Under the pieces are notes generated by a model, which searched no databases, had not been told where the DNA came from, and worked only from the letters and a program-made list of their open reading frames with translations. The translations under genes and the position numbers were made by a program. Positions 55,203-62,662 of a stretch of 64,000 nucleotides of DNA are shown piece by piece; position 1 is the first letter of the stretch; the number at the start of each line of letters is the position of its first letter. The stretch is from Flagellimonas oceani (GTDB lineage Bacteria > Bacteroidota > Bacteroidia > Flavobacteriales > Flavobacteriaceae). Location: assembly GCF_011068285.1 (NCBI RefSeq), contig NZ_CP049616.1:662501-726500 (forward strand). Direction: 5' to 3'.

Positions 55203-55276
55203 AATAAAGAACGACAGTAAATAACCCCAAATCCTTACAGTTTAAACATGAATATTAACCACTAATTACACTTAAA

Positions 55277-55738
55277 ATGAAAAAATTACTTTTAGTTATT
55301 GCATTTGTTATGTTGGGCAATTTGGCCGTAAAGGCGCAGACCAGTTACAAGGCAGCCCTTGGCTTGGGCATTGACCTTTATGATGAGGCCACCTTTTTTG
55401 GAGCTACGGGAAAATACTTTTTCTCCGACAACCATGTGGGCCAAGCGGATTTAGGTTTTGAGGACAATGCGACCATCGCTACGTTTTTGTATTCCTATCA
55501 CAAAGGATTTTTTAGGGCTCCGGGCTTGCGCTGGTATGCCGGGGTTGGGCCGAGTATTATTTTTATTAAGAACTCGGACAATATTTTTGCACTGCGTCCG
55601 CATTTGGGGCTCGACTTTAAGATTGATGGAGTGCCTTTTGTGCTTAATTTTGATTGGCGCCCATCGGTTGTATTGAGCGATGTTGGCGAGAACGAGGTCG
55701 CAGCTTTTGGCTTTGGACTCCAATTTGCCATTAATTGA
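55277..55738 (+). CDS. small outer-membrane beta-barrel protein (second of three)
   Basis: A 153-residue exported protein (signal MKKLLLVIAFVMLGNLAVKAQ) with a barrel pattern: SYKAALGLGIDLYDEATFFG, KYFFSDNHVGQADLGF, LRWYAGVGPSIIFI, ALRPHLGLDFKID, and a last strand AAFGFGLQFAIN. Similar in layout but not clearly in sequence to its two neighbours. A terminator follows directly, so it ends its own transcript. Function unknown. Confidence 0.7.
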   Translation: MKKLLLVIAFVMLGNLAVKAQTSYKAALGLGIDLYDEATFFGATGKYFFSDNHVGQADLGFEDNATIATFLYSYHKGFFRAPGLRWYAGVGPSIIFIKNSDNIFALRPHLGLDFKIDGVPFVLNFDWRPSVVLSDVGENEVAAFGFGLQFAIN

Positions 55739-55763
55739 TGAACGGCATTCCAAAAACAATATC

Positions 55764-55788
55764 AAGCAGGTGAAAACCTGCTTTTTTT
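55764..55788 (+). terminator. terminator after the second barrel gene
   Basis: AAGCAGGT (55764-55771), the loop GAAA, ACCTGCTT (55776-55783) and a T-run to 55788: a compact, classic rho-independent terminator. Confidence 0.88.
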
Positions 55789-55856
55789 ATGTCTAGGGAA
55801 ATGATCAATAGCAAAACATTTTAATTTTCCTACGAAAGGTTAAAGAAGTACATTGT

Positions 55857-55864
55857 TATATTTG
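55857..55864 (+). promoter_or_regulatory. -7 box of the third barrel gene
   Basis: TATATTTG, an exact TAnnTTTG match, 24 bases before the GTG start. No clear -33 element. Confidence 0.42.
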
Positions 55865-55888
55865 CGTATTAACTAAAACTATTTTATC

Positions 55889-56401
55889 GTGAAAAAACAA
55901 TTTGTTCTATCGGTATTTTTTGTATTTGTTTTGACCATAAGCACATATGGTCAGGAAGGATTTGCTGCCAAGGCAGGTTTCAACAATGTATCTGTCAGCG
56001 TTGACACTGGCGATGATTTTTTTGGGGAAGCAAGCGATAGCGAACTGGGCTTTTATCTGGGCGGTGGCTACAACTTTGAGCTTTCGGAGGATTTTGACAT
56101 TGAACCTTCTTTGCTCTTCAGCTTTGTGGATGACCTAACCTCGTTGTACATTCCTGTGATGTTCAAATACAAGGTTGCCGATAAGTTCAACATCCAAGGA
56201 GGACCACAGATCAACTACTTGTTGGAAGATCTTCCTGATGGTGAGTTTGGTCTTGACCTCGCCATTGGTGGTGGTTACCAAATCGATTCCAACTGGTTTG
56301 TGGAGGCAAGATATGGCTTCCAAGTATCCAGAGGTGGAGATTTTGGCGATTTTGTGGACATCAATACCCTTACCATTGGTGCTGGGTATAGGTTCAATTA
56401 A
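55889..56401 (+). CDS. small outer-membrane beta-barrel protein (third of three)
   Basis: A 170-residue protein starting at GTG 55889, which gives the signal peptide KKQFVLSVFFVFVLTISTYG. Strands include FAAKAGFNNVSVSV, ELGFYLGGGYNFEL, DIEPSLLFSFVDD, FNIQGGPQINYL, GLDLAIGGGYQI, FVEARYGFQVS and the ending LTIGAGYRFN. This is the porin-family/OMP_b-brl pattern of outer-membrane proteins. It has its own promoter and terminator, unlike an operon gene. Function unknown. Confidence 0.74.
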   Translation: MKKQFVLSVFFVFVLTISTYGQEGFAAKAGFNNVSVSVDTGDDFFGEASDSELGFYLGGGYNFELSEDFDIEPSLLFSFVDDLTSLYIPVMFKYKVADKFNIQGGPQINYLLEDLPDGEFGLDLAIGGGYQIDSNWFVEARYGFQVSRGGDFGDFVDINTLTIGAGYRFN

Positions 56402-56422
56402 ACCGATACCATTACATGAAAT

Positions 56423-56450
56423 AAAAAGCGGAAGTAATCTTCCGCTTTTT
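56423..56450 (+). terminator. terminator after the third barrel gene
   Basis: AAAAAGCGGAAG (56423-56434), the loop TAAT, CTTCCGCTTTTT (56439-56450): a 12-base-pair perfect stem with a T-run. Confidence 0.9.
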
Positions 56451-56482
56451 TTGTGCTTGAAAAATATCCTACTTTTACCAGT

Positions 56483-56899
56483 ATGAAACTTATCATCATC
56501 AACGGACCCAATCTTAACCTCTTGGGAAAACGTGAGCCCGAAGTGTATGGGAGCACCACTTTTGAAGACTACTTTAAAAAGCTACAACAAAAGTTTCCCG
56601 ATGTGGAACTGGAATATTATCAATCCAACATAGAAGGGGAGCTTATTGGTAAAATACAAGAAGTTGGGTTTGATTATGATGGTATCATCCTAAATGCGGC
56701 GGCCTACACACATACTTCGGTTGGAATAGGTGATGCCGTGAAAGCAGTGGAAACCCCGGTAATCGAGGTGCATATTTCCAATACGCATCAACGGGAAGAG
56801 TACCGTCACGTTTCCTTTATTTCACCTGCAGCAAAAGGAGTTATTCTTGGATTTGGACTCCAAAGCTACGATTTGGCCATCCAGAGCTTTTTAGGCTAA
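56483..56899 (+). CDS. aroQ: type II 3-dehydroquinate dehydratase
   Basis: A 138-residue enzyme of the shikimate pathway that dehydrates 3-dehydroquinate to 3-dehydroshikimate, active as a dodecamer. ATG 56483 (MKLIIINGPNLNLLGKRE) is the family start; the frame extends upstream but only into the terminator. Conserved residues seen are N10 and N12, R17, the catalytic Y22 (EPEVYG), the ILNAAAYTHTS segment and EVHISNTHQREEYRHVS. The last nine bases overlap the convergent DUF3817 gene. Confidence 0.95.
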   Translation: MKLIIINGPNLNLLGKREPEVYGSTTFEDYFKKLQQKFPDVELEYYQSNIEGELIGKIQEVGFDYDGIILNAAAYTHTSVGIGDAVKAVETPVIEVHISNTHQREEYRHVSFISPAAKGVILGFGLQSYDLAIQSFLG

Positions 56900-57172
56900 A
56901 TCTTTCAAGTATTTTTTATCGGCATAAAAAGTGCCAAAGGGGAGAAGGGATGCTATGAAAAGGATGATAAACCTTTTGAGCTTCCATTTTCGTTCCCAAC
57001 AAAAAACTATGGCCACTACTACATATAGAATAAACAATATTCCATGTGCCATACCAACAACTTGGTTCGGTTCAGGAATATCTGCCCAATGCTTCAACGG
57101 CATGGTCATTCCGAAAAGGAGTAGATAGGAAATACCTTCTAAAATAGCAGTGGCCCTAAAAATTTTAAGCAT
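56891..57172 (-). CDS. DUF3817 family membrane protein
   Basis: A 93-residue protein with three membrane helices, started at ATG 57172 (the codon before is TTG). It shows the DUF3817 signature: FRATAILEGISYLLLFGMTMPLK, a GMAHGILFILYVVVA helix with the conserved histidine, and a last helix ending PFGTFYADK. Inner membrane. Function unknown. Its 3' end overlaps aroQ. Confidence 0.88.
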   Translation of the reverse strand: MLKIFRATAILEGISYLLLFGMTMPLKHWADIPEPNQVVGMAHGILFILYVVVAIVFCWERKWKLKRFIILFIASLLPFGTFYADKKYLKDLA

Positions 57173-57223
57173 CAATTTACTTGTGTTAACCTGTTTTGTT
57201 TTTTAAGAATGCAGCTAAAAACA

Positions 57224-57329
57224 GTCAATTCGAGTGAAATTCCTAGGGAATTTTATATCGAGAATTGTTTTTGGCATGACATTTTGGTTCTCGATACAAT
57301 TTTTCTTTCGAAAAATCACTCGAACCGAC
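57224..57329. repeat. cross-shaped inverted repeat (REP/MITE-like element)
   Basis: Two 44-base arms (57224-57267 and 57286-57329) are imperfect inverted copies separated by 18 bases. The ends pair strongly (GTCnnTTCGAGTGA with TCACTCGAAnnGAC, and TATCGAGAA with TTCTCGATA). The middle of each arm is itself a small palindrome: AAATTCC TAG GGAATTT on the left and TTTTTC TTTC GAAAAA on the right. Folded, this gives a stem with two side hairpins and a tip. It lies just downstream of lpdA and between two leftward genes. It is not coding. Copies elsewhere in the genome would make it a dispersed palindromic family. Confidence 0.65.
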
Positions 57330-57348
57330 AAAAATGTTGACTCAATTA

Positions 57349-58740
57349 TTATAGGTGGATTACTTCATCATATGCATCGGCAACGGCTTCCATCACGGCT
57401 TCGCTCATGGTTGGGTGCGGGTGAACAGATTTTAATACTTCGTGGCCTGTGGTTTCCAATTTTCTGGCAACAACGGCCTCGGCGATCATATCGGTCACAC
57501 CAACACCGATCATGTGGCAACCCAACCACTCACCGTATTTGGCATCAAAAATTACTTTTACAAAGCCATCTGGGGTTCCGGCTGCTTTGGCCTTGCCACT
57601 GGCGGAGAATGGAAACTTACCAATCTTAAGGTCGTATCCTTTTTCCTTGGCTGCTTTTTCGGTCAATCCTACGGAAGCTACCTCGGGGATACAGTACGTA
57701 CATCCTGGGATATTACCATAATCCAAGGCTTCCACATGCATTCCTGCCAACTTTTCCACACAAAGAATCCCTTCGGCGGAGGCAACGTGAGCCAATGCCT
57801 GTCCAGGAGTAACATCTCCAATGGCAAAATAGCCGGGAATGTTGGTCTGGTAGTAATCGTTCACCAAAATCTTATCCCTGTCTGTAGCGATTCCAACATC
57901 TTCCAATCCAATGTTTTCAATGTTTGTTTTGATTCCCACTGCGGATAGTACGATATCGGCTTCCAGTACTTCCTCGCCTTTTTGTGTTTTGACGGTAGCC
58001 TTTACACCATCACCAGAGGTATCTACCTTGGTGACTTCGGCGGAAGTCTTGATTTTTACTCCAGACTTTTTGAAGCTGCGCTCCAGTTGTTTGGAGATAT
58101 CTTCGTCCTCAACGGGAACAATGTTCGGCATGTATTCCACAACGGTTACCTCGGTACCCATGGAGTGGTAGAAATAGGCAAATTCCATTCCGATGGCGCC
58201 ACTGCCCACCACGATCATTTTCTTGGGTTGTTTTTCCAAGGACATGGCCTCGCGGTAGCCAATTACTTTTTTACCATCCTGAGGGAGACTTGGTAATTCA
58301 CGGCTGCGCGCTCCTGTGGCAATAATGATATTATCGGCGGAATATTCGGAGGTTTCCCCGTTTTCCGATTTTACTTCAACTTTTTTGCCCGGTTTTACCT
58401 TTCCAAATCCATTGATGACCTCGATTTTGTTCTTTTTCATCAAGAACTGGACACCTTTGCTCATTCCATCGGCAACACCGCGGCTTCTTTTAATAACGGC
58501 ACCAAAATCGTGCTCTACATCCTTGGCGCTCAAACCGTAATCTTCGGCATGCTTCAAATATTCAAAAACCTGAGCGGATTTAAGAAGGGCCTTGGTCGGG
58601 ATACAACCCCAGTTAAGACATACACCTCCCAAACTTTCTTTTTCTATAATGGCTGTTTTGAAACCTAATTGTGATGCCCTTATGGCAGTAACATATCCAC
58701 CTGGACCACTTCCCAAAACAATTATATCGAACTTGCTCAT
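57349..58740 (-). CDS. lpdA: dihydrolipoyl dehydrogenase
   Basis: A 463-residue flavoprotein (E3) that reoxidises lipoamide in the pyruvate and 2-oxoglutarate dehydrogenase and glycine cleavage complexes, making NADH. The FAD fold starts IIVLGSGPGGYVTAI; the redox disulfide is C41-C46 (GGVCLNWGCIPTKALL); the NAD fold is VVGSGAIGMEFAYFY; the active-site histidine-glutamate pair lies in VHPHPTMSEAV. The other complex subunits are not in the window. It has a well-spaced promoter, and a palindromic element lies after its stop codon. Confidence 0.95.
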   Translation of the reverse strand: MSKFDIIVLGSGPGGYVTAIRASQLGFKTAIIEKESLGGVCLNWGCIPTKALLKSAQVFEYLKHAEDYGLSAKDVEHDFGAVIKRSRGVADGMSKGVQFLMKKNKIEVINGFGKVKPGKKVEVKSENGETSEYSADNIIIATGARSRELPSLPQDGKKVIGYREAMSLEKQPKKMIVVGSGAIGMEFAYFYHSMGTEVTVVEYMPNIVPVEDEDISKQLERSFKKSGVKIKTSAEVTKVDTSGDGVKATVKTQKGEEVLEADIVLSAVGIKTNIENIGLEDVGIATDRDKILVNDYYQTNIPGYFAIGDVTPGQALAHVASAEGILCVEKLAGMHVEALDYGNIPGCTYCIPEVASVGLTEKAAKEKGYDLKIGKFPFSASGKAKAAGTPDGFVKVIFDAKYGEWLGCHMIGVGVTDMIAEAVVARKLETTGHEVLKSVHPHPTMSEAVMEAVADAYDEVIHL

Positions 58741-58790
58741 TAGATTTTGATTTTAGTTGTTAGATTAGAAACTTGCCGTCTCGGCAGGTG

Positions 58791-58822
58791 CAAAAGTACG
58801 GAAAACCATCCCCATTTCCCAA
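58791..58822 (-). promoter_or_regulatory. lpdA promoter
   Basis: On the - strand: TTG (58822-58820), a 21-base spacer, and TACTTTTG (58798-58791), an exact -7 match, 50 bases before ATG 58740. A hairpin (ACTTGCCG / CGGCAGGT, 58771-58789) lies at the expected transcript start and could affect expression. Confidence 0.6.
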
Positions 58823-58868
58823 GTTGAAAAAAGGCAAATGTGGGTTTGTTTGTAAAACAACTAAAAAA

Positions 58869-58902
58869 AAGTTTTTACGATAAAAAGTTCTATTGAAAAC
58901 TT
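58869..58902 (-). terminator. AT-rich hairpin after the msrB pair
   Basis: AAGTTTT (58869-58875) and AAAACTT (58896-58902) pair; on the - strand the stem is followed by a T-run. It lies four bases after the stop codon of the first msrB gene. Weak because the stem is AT-rich. Confidence 0.4.
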
Positions 58903-58905
58903 AAT

Positions 58906-59310
58906 TTATTCTTCAGCATCAAAATCAATGCTCACCGAATTGATGCAGTACCGTTGTCCCGTCGTTTCTTTGGGGCCATCGTTGAAAACATGTCCCAAAT
59001 GGCTTCCGCAATTGGCACAAACGGTTTCGGTCCGTATCATCCCATGGCTGGTGTCCCTAATATATTCGATGGCGCCTTCGACAGCTTGGTCGAACGAGGG
59101 CCATCCGCAGCCACTTTCAAATTTATGCTCACTTTCGAACAATTTTGCGTTGCAGGCCTTGCAATGGTAATCGCCATTTTCAAAATGAAGGTCGAACTTT
59201 CCGGTGTAGGGGCGTTCGGTTCCTTTTTGGCGCAGTACATAATATTCTTCTGGAGAGAGTTGTTTTTTCCACTCCTCTTCGGATTTGTTCACGCTATATT
59301 TTTTGTCCAT
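58906..59310 (-). CDS. msrB: peptide-methionine (R)-S-oxide reductase, cytosolic
   Basis: A 134-residue MsrB that reduces the R form of methionine sulfoxide in proteins. Zinc ligands C50, C53 (CKAC) and C98, C101 (CANC) are all present. The catalytic residue is C122 (GQRYCINS), and C68 in SGCGWPSF is a candidate resolving cysteine. No signal peptide, so it works in the cytoplasm. It lies 17 bases after a second msrB that codes for a lipoprotein. Confidence 0.95.
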   Translation of the reverse strand: MDKKYSVNKSEEEWKKQLSPEEYYVLRQKGTERPYTGKFDLHFENGDYHCKACNAKLFESEHKFESGCGWPSFDQAVEGAIEYIRDTSHGMIRTETVCANCGSHLGHVFNDGPKETTGQRYCINSVSIDFDAEE

Positions 59311-59327
59311 GAAAATTTTTAAGGAAT

Positions 59328-59819
59328 TTATTTGTTGTCCGGGATAAAATCAAGGGCTGCTCCGTTAATACAATGCCTTTTTCCCGTGGTGTTGCTTGGA
59401 CCATCATTAAAAACATGCCCCAAGTGCCCGCCACATACGGCACAATGCTCTTCGGTACGTGCCACACCGATTTTGTAGTCGGTATCAAAAGCGACGTTTC
59501 CTTCAATCTCTCTATCAAAGCTGGGCCAACCGGTCCCTGAATCAAACTTGTGCTCGCTTTTAAAAACAGGGGTCCCGCACCCTGCACATACGTAGGTCCC
59601 TTTTTCCTTGATGTCCAACAAGTCGCTCGAAAATGCGTTCTCCGTGGCTTCTTTGCGCAAAACGTAATACTCCATTTCGGTAAGCTCCGCCCGCCATTCC
59701 GCATCGGTTTTGTTGACTTTGAATGCAGTTTCTTTAGTATTTTCTTTTTTTTCTTCCTGAGACGTTCCCTTGCATCCCATAAAGATGACGAGAACAATCA
59801 ATAGCAATCTTTTTCCCAT
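59328..59819 (-). CDS. msrB: peptide-methionine (R)-S-oxide reductase, lipoprotein
   Basis: A 163-residue MsrB started at ATG 59819 (MGKRLLLIVLVIFMGC), giving a lipobox with acylated C16; the longer frame adds an unsuitable N-terminus. Zinc ligands are C78, C81 and C126, C129 and the catalytic cysteine is C150 (GKRHCING). The position of the resolving cysteine of its neighbour is a threonine here (SGTGWPSF, T96), so it must be regenerated another way. Envelope location suggests repair of oxidised periplasmic proteins. Co-transcribed with the cytosolic msrB. Confidence 0.93.
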   Translation of the reverse strand: MGKRLLLIVLVIFMGCKGTSQEEKKENTKETAFKVNKTDAEWRAELTEMEYYVLRKEATENAFSSDLLDIKEKGTYVCAGCGTPVFKSEHKFDSGTGWPSFDREIEGNVAFDTDYKIGVARTEEHCAVCGGHLGHVFNDGPSNTTGKRHCINGAALDFIPDNK

Positions 59820-59881
59820 GAATTGTTTTTTATGTGTTTGGACGCAGTTTGGTTCCGTTCCTTTCAAAATAAATCAAAAAA

Positions 59882-59908
59882 AAGTCCCATTGATTATCAA
59901 TGAGACTT
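59882..59908 (-). terminator. terminator after the collagen-like lipoprotein gene
   Basis: AAGTCCCATTGA (59882-59893) pairs with TCAATGAGACTT (59897-59908) with one wobble and a 3-base loop. On the - strand it is followed by a run of T residues, 22 bases after the stop at 59931. Confidence 0.75.
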
Positions 59909-59930
59909 AATATACTCTTTTTTATCGAAA

Positions 59931-60509
59931 CTAATTAATGTTCAATTTCATGACTTCTCCTTCGCCAATTTGGAGTTTTGACATTACGTTGTCGATGTTG
60001 GCAGGATCAAAATCTGGCGATTCTGCAAACTCGCTGGGCACAAAAACAATTCGGAACAATTGATCATCGGTGAAGTCGGTGCTCAAGGTGGATAAATCAA
60101 AATTGCCGTCAATAAATAGTTCAACATCCACAAAAGTGTGGGCGAAAACGTATTGCATGGTGCCTTCGGGCAAGAAATAATTCTGAGGCAGTTGTGTCCA
60201 GGCATCGGCAGTGGACCCGTCGCTAAGATCGATAACGCCATCGTGTCTGTATACCAAAACGGCGTCCGATTCAAAAACTTCGAAATTGGTCACGTCCGAA
60301 AAAGTGATCAAGGTGGAAAAAAGATTGTCTTCGGCGATATAATCAAAGTTAACGCCCTCGACTTCTACCACTTGCCCTTGGATGCCCGGTGCTCCTTGAG
60401 GTCCTTGTGCTCCATCAAGCCCATCGAAACCTGGAGGGCCTTGTGGTCCTTCGCAAGCTGCGAGGACAAAAACGATTACTGCGCCTAAAATTGTACTAAA
60501 TTTATTCAT
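59931..60509 (-). CDS. lipoprotein with short collagen-like repeat
   Basis: A 192-residue protein started at ATG 60509 (MNKFSTILGAVIVFVLAAC), a lipobox with the acylated cysteine at residue 19. Right behind it lie about eight Gly-X-Y triplets (GPQGPPGFDGLDGAQGPQG onward), enough for a short collagen-like triple helix. The remaining ~140 residues are acidic and strand-rich. Such lipoproteins are common in Bacteroidota and may form trimers on the cell surface. Role unknown. A long upstream extension of the frame is not supported. Confidence 0.8.
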   Translation of the reverse strand: MNKFSTILGAVIVFVLAACEGPQGPPGFDGLDGAQGPQGAPGIQGQVVEVEGVNFDYIAEDNLFSTLITFSDVTNFEVFESDAVLVYRHDGVIDLSDGSTADAWTQLPQNYFLPEGTMQYVFAHTFVDVELFIDGNFDLSTLSTDFTDDQLFRIVFVPSEFAESPDFDPANIDNVMSKLQIGEGEVMKLNIN

Positions 60510-60670
60510 GATTTTTGGATTTTGAATTTGTGTTCGTTTTAACTCTTGTTGCAATAAAATCAAAAAGCGTTCCATTTTTAAAAAAATGTTGTTTCTAATA
60601 TCAAACCTGTCGGGATAATCGTATTCCTGCCCAAAGATGCTTATTATTGTATAGTACTAAACCCGCATAT

Positions 60671-62566
60671 ATGTCCAAGGTAGTTGCCCATAGTTTTTTT
60701 ACGGATTTTGATATCGACCTTTTTAAAGGAGGAAAGCATTTCCGCCTCTACCATAAGTTGGGTTCGCACCTAACGGAGGTCGATGGCGTCAAAGGTACCT
60801 ATTTTGCCGTTTGGGCCCCTTCTGCCAAATCGGTAAGTGTTGTGGGCGATTTTAATTATTGGAACGCAGACGAACATCAATTAAATGTGCGGTGGGACAG
60901 CAGCGGAATTTGGGAAGGGTTTATTCCCGGAGTTGATAAAGGCACCAAGTACAAATACAAGATACATTCCAACAACAACGATATTTGGACGGAGAAGGCC
61001 GACCCATTTGCCCGATTTTGCGAACAACCGCCGCATACGGCCTCTGTGGTTTGGGACGATACACACCAATGGAACGACAGCAAATGGATGGAAACCCGTG
61101 AAGAAAAAAACGGGTTGGACAGGCCCTATTCCGTCTACGAGGTGCATTTGGGGTCTTGGAAGAAGAAAAATGGTTGGGAATCCCTCAGCTATTTGGAGAT
61201 GGCGGAGGAGCTTGCGGATTATGTGGAGGAAATGGGCTTTACCCATGTGGAGTTGATGCCTGTAATGGAGTATCCGTATGATCCATCTTGGGGATATCAA
61301 ATAACGGGATATTTTGCCCCGACCTCGCGGTTCGGAAAGCCGGAAGATTTTAAAGTTTTGGTGGACGCCCTCCACCAGCGTGGTATCGGGGTCATTTTGG
61401 ATTGGGTACCTTCCCATTTCCCCGAAGATGCGCACGGACTTGGATTGTTTGATGGTTCGCATCTCTATGAGCATCCGGATAGGCGCAGGGGGTACCATCC
61501 CGACTGGAAAAGCCTTATTTTTAATTATGGTAGAAACGAAGTACGCGCATTTTTGATCAGTAATGCCGTTTTTTGGCTGGATCAATATCATGTGGATGGA
61601 TTGCGGGTCGATGCTGTTGCATCCATGCTTTATCTCGATTATTCGCGGGAGGATGGTGAATGGGAACCCAATATGTACGGAAACAATGAAAACTTGGAAG
61701 CCATGTCCTTTTTAAGGGAAATGAACCAAGAGGTCTATGCCAGTTTTAAGGGCGTTCAGACCATTGCGGAGGAGTCCACGGCCTTTACCGGAGTTACAAA
61801 ACCTGTACATTATGGAGGCTTGGGCTTTGGCATGAAATGGATGATGGGATGGATGCACGATACGTTGGAATTCTTTAAAAGGGACCCAATACACCGTTCC
61901 TACGACCTGAACATGATCAGTTTTGGCCTTACTTATGCCTTTACCGAGAACTTTATGCTGCCTTTTTCGCATGATGAGGTGGTGTACGGCAAACAATCCT
62001 TGCTCTACAGAATGCCAGGCGATGAGTGGCAACGCTTTGCCAACCTAAGGCTGCTCTTCGGTTACATGTTCACGCATCCGGGAGGTAATCTATTGTTTAT
62101 GGGAGGTGAATTCGGGCAATCGTCCGAATGGAACTTTCAGGAGAGTTTGGAATGGCATTTGACACAATACGATTTTCATTCCGGTATACAAGAAGCGGTG
62201 AAGGACCTGAACAAGTTGTACAAGTCCAGCCCAGCTTTGTATCAAAAACAATTCAAACCCGATGGTTTCCAATGGATAGAGTACAATGATCAAGAGAATA
62301 CGGTGATATCGTTTATTAGAAAAGGAAGCGATTCCAAGGACGATTTGATCGTTGTTTGCAACTTTACGCCCGTCCCGCGCGATAATTACCGATTGGGAAT
62401 GCCCAAGGCTTCAACATTAAAACTGGTATTTAACAGTGATGATAAAAAATACTCGGGCAGTGGCGTGGGCAAAAAAACGGTGAAGCCGTCCAAAACACCA
62501 TGGAACGGATACGAACAATCCGTTTTATTGAACTTGCCGCCTTTGGGAGTGGTAGTTTACAAGTAA
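60671..62566 (+). CDS. glgB: 1,4-alpha-glucan branching enzyme
   Basis: A 631-residue GH13 enzyme that makes alpha-1,6 branches in glycogen. ATG 60671 (MSKVVAHSFFTDFDIDLFKG) is preferred over a TTG 24 bases upstream. A CBM48 domain (~30-120, with GVKGTYFAVWAPSAKSVSVVGDFNYW) precedes the barrel. Catalytic residues are the nucleophile D314 (GLRVDAVASMLY), the acid/base E367 (TIAEEST) and the stabiliser aspartate in LPFSHDEVVYGK. glgA and glgC are not in the window. The GH31 glucosidase gene follows. Confidence 0.95.
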   Translation: MSKVVAHSFFTDFDIDLFKGGKHFRLYHKLGSHLTEVDGVKGTYFAVWAPSAKSVSVVGDFNYWNADEHQLNVRWDSSGIWEGFIPGVDKGTKYKYKIHSNNNDIWTEKADPFARFCEQPPHTASVVWDDTHQWNDSKWMETREEKNGLDRPYSVYEVHLGSWKKKNGWESLSYLEMAEELADYVEEMGFTHVELMPVMEYPYDPSWGYQITGYFAPTSRFGKPEDFKVLVDALHQRGIGVILDWVPSHFPEDAHGLGLFDGSHLYEHPDRRRGYHPDWKSLIFNYGRNEVRAFLISNAVFWLDQYHVDGLRVDAVASMLYLDYSREDGEWEPNMYGNNENLEAMSFLREMNQEVYASFKGVQTIAEESTAFTGVTKPVHYGGLGFGMKWMMGWMHDTLEFFKRDPIHRSYDLNMISFGLTYAFTENFMLPFSHDEVVYGKQSLLYRMPGDEWQRFANLRLLFGYMFTHPGGNLLFMGGEFGQSSEWNFQESLEWHLTQYDFHSGIQEAVKDLNKLYKSSPALYQKQFKPDGFQWIEYNDQENTVISFIRKGSDSKDDLIVVCNFTPVPRDNYRLGMPKASTLKLVFNSDDKKYSGSGVGKKTVKPSKTPWNGYEQSVLLNLPPLGVVVYK

Positions 62567-62662
62567 AATGACAACTAAAACGTTATAGTTGATTGCTTTT
62601 CAAAACATATTTTTAATTATTCAGGCTTTTATATTTCTTTTGTGAACCTCAACTGATTACAG

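Noticed and set aside
60881..61591. Long open frame on the - strand inside glgB (over 230 codons)
   Set aside because: It is fully antisense to glgB, which has all catalytic motifs, and its translation has no recognisable domain. Several similar frames (42862-43620, 47097-47780, 25207-25833, 51172-51792, 36744-37283) are antisense shadows for the same reason.
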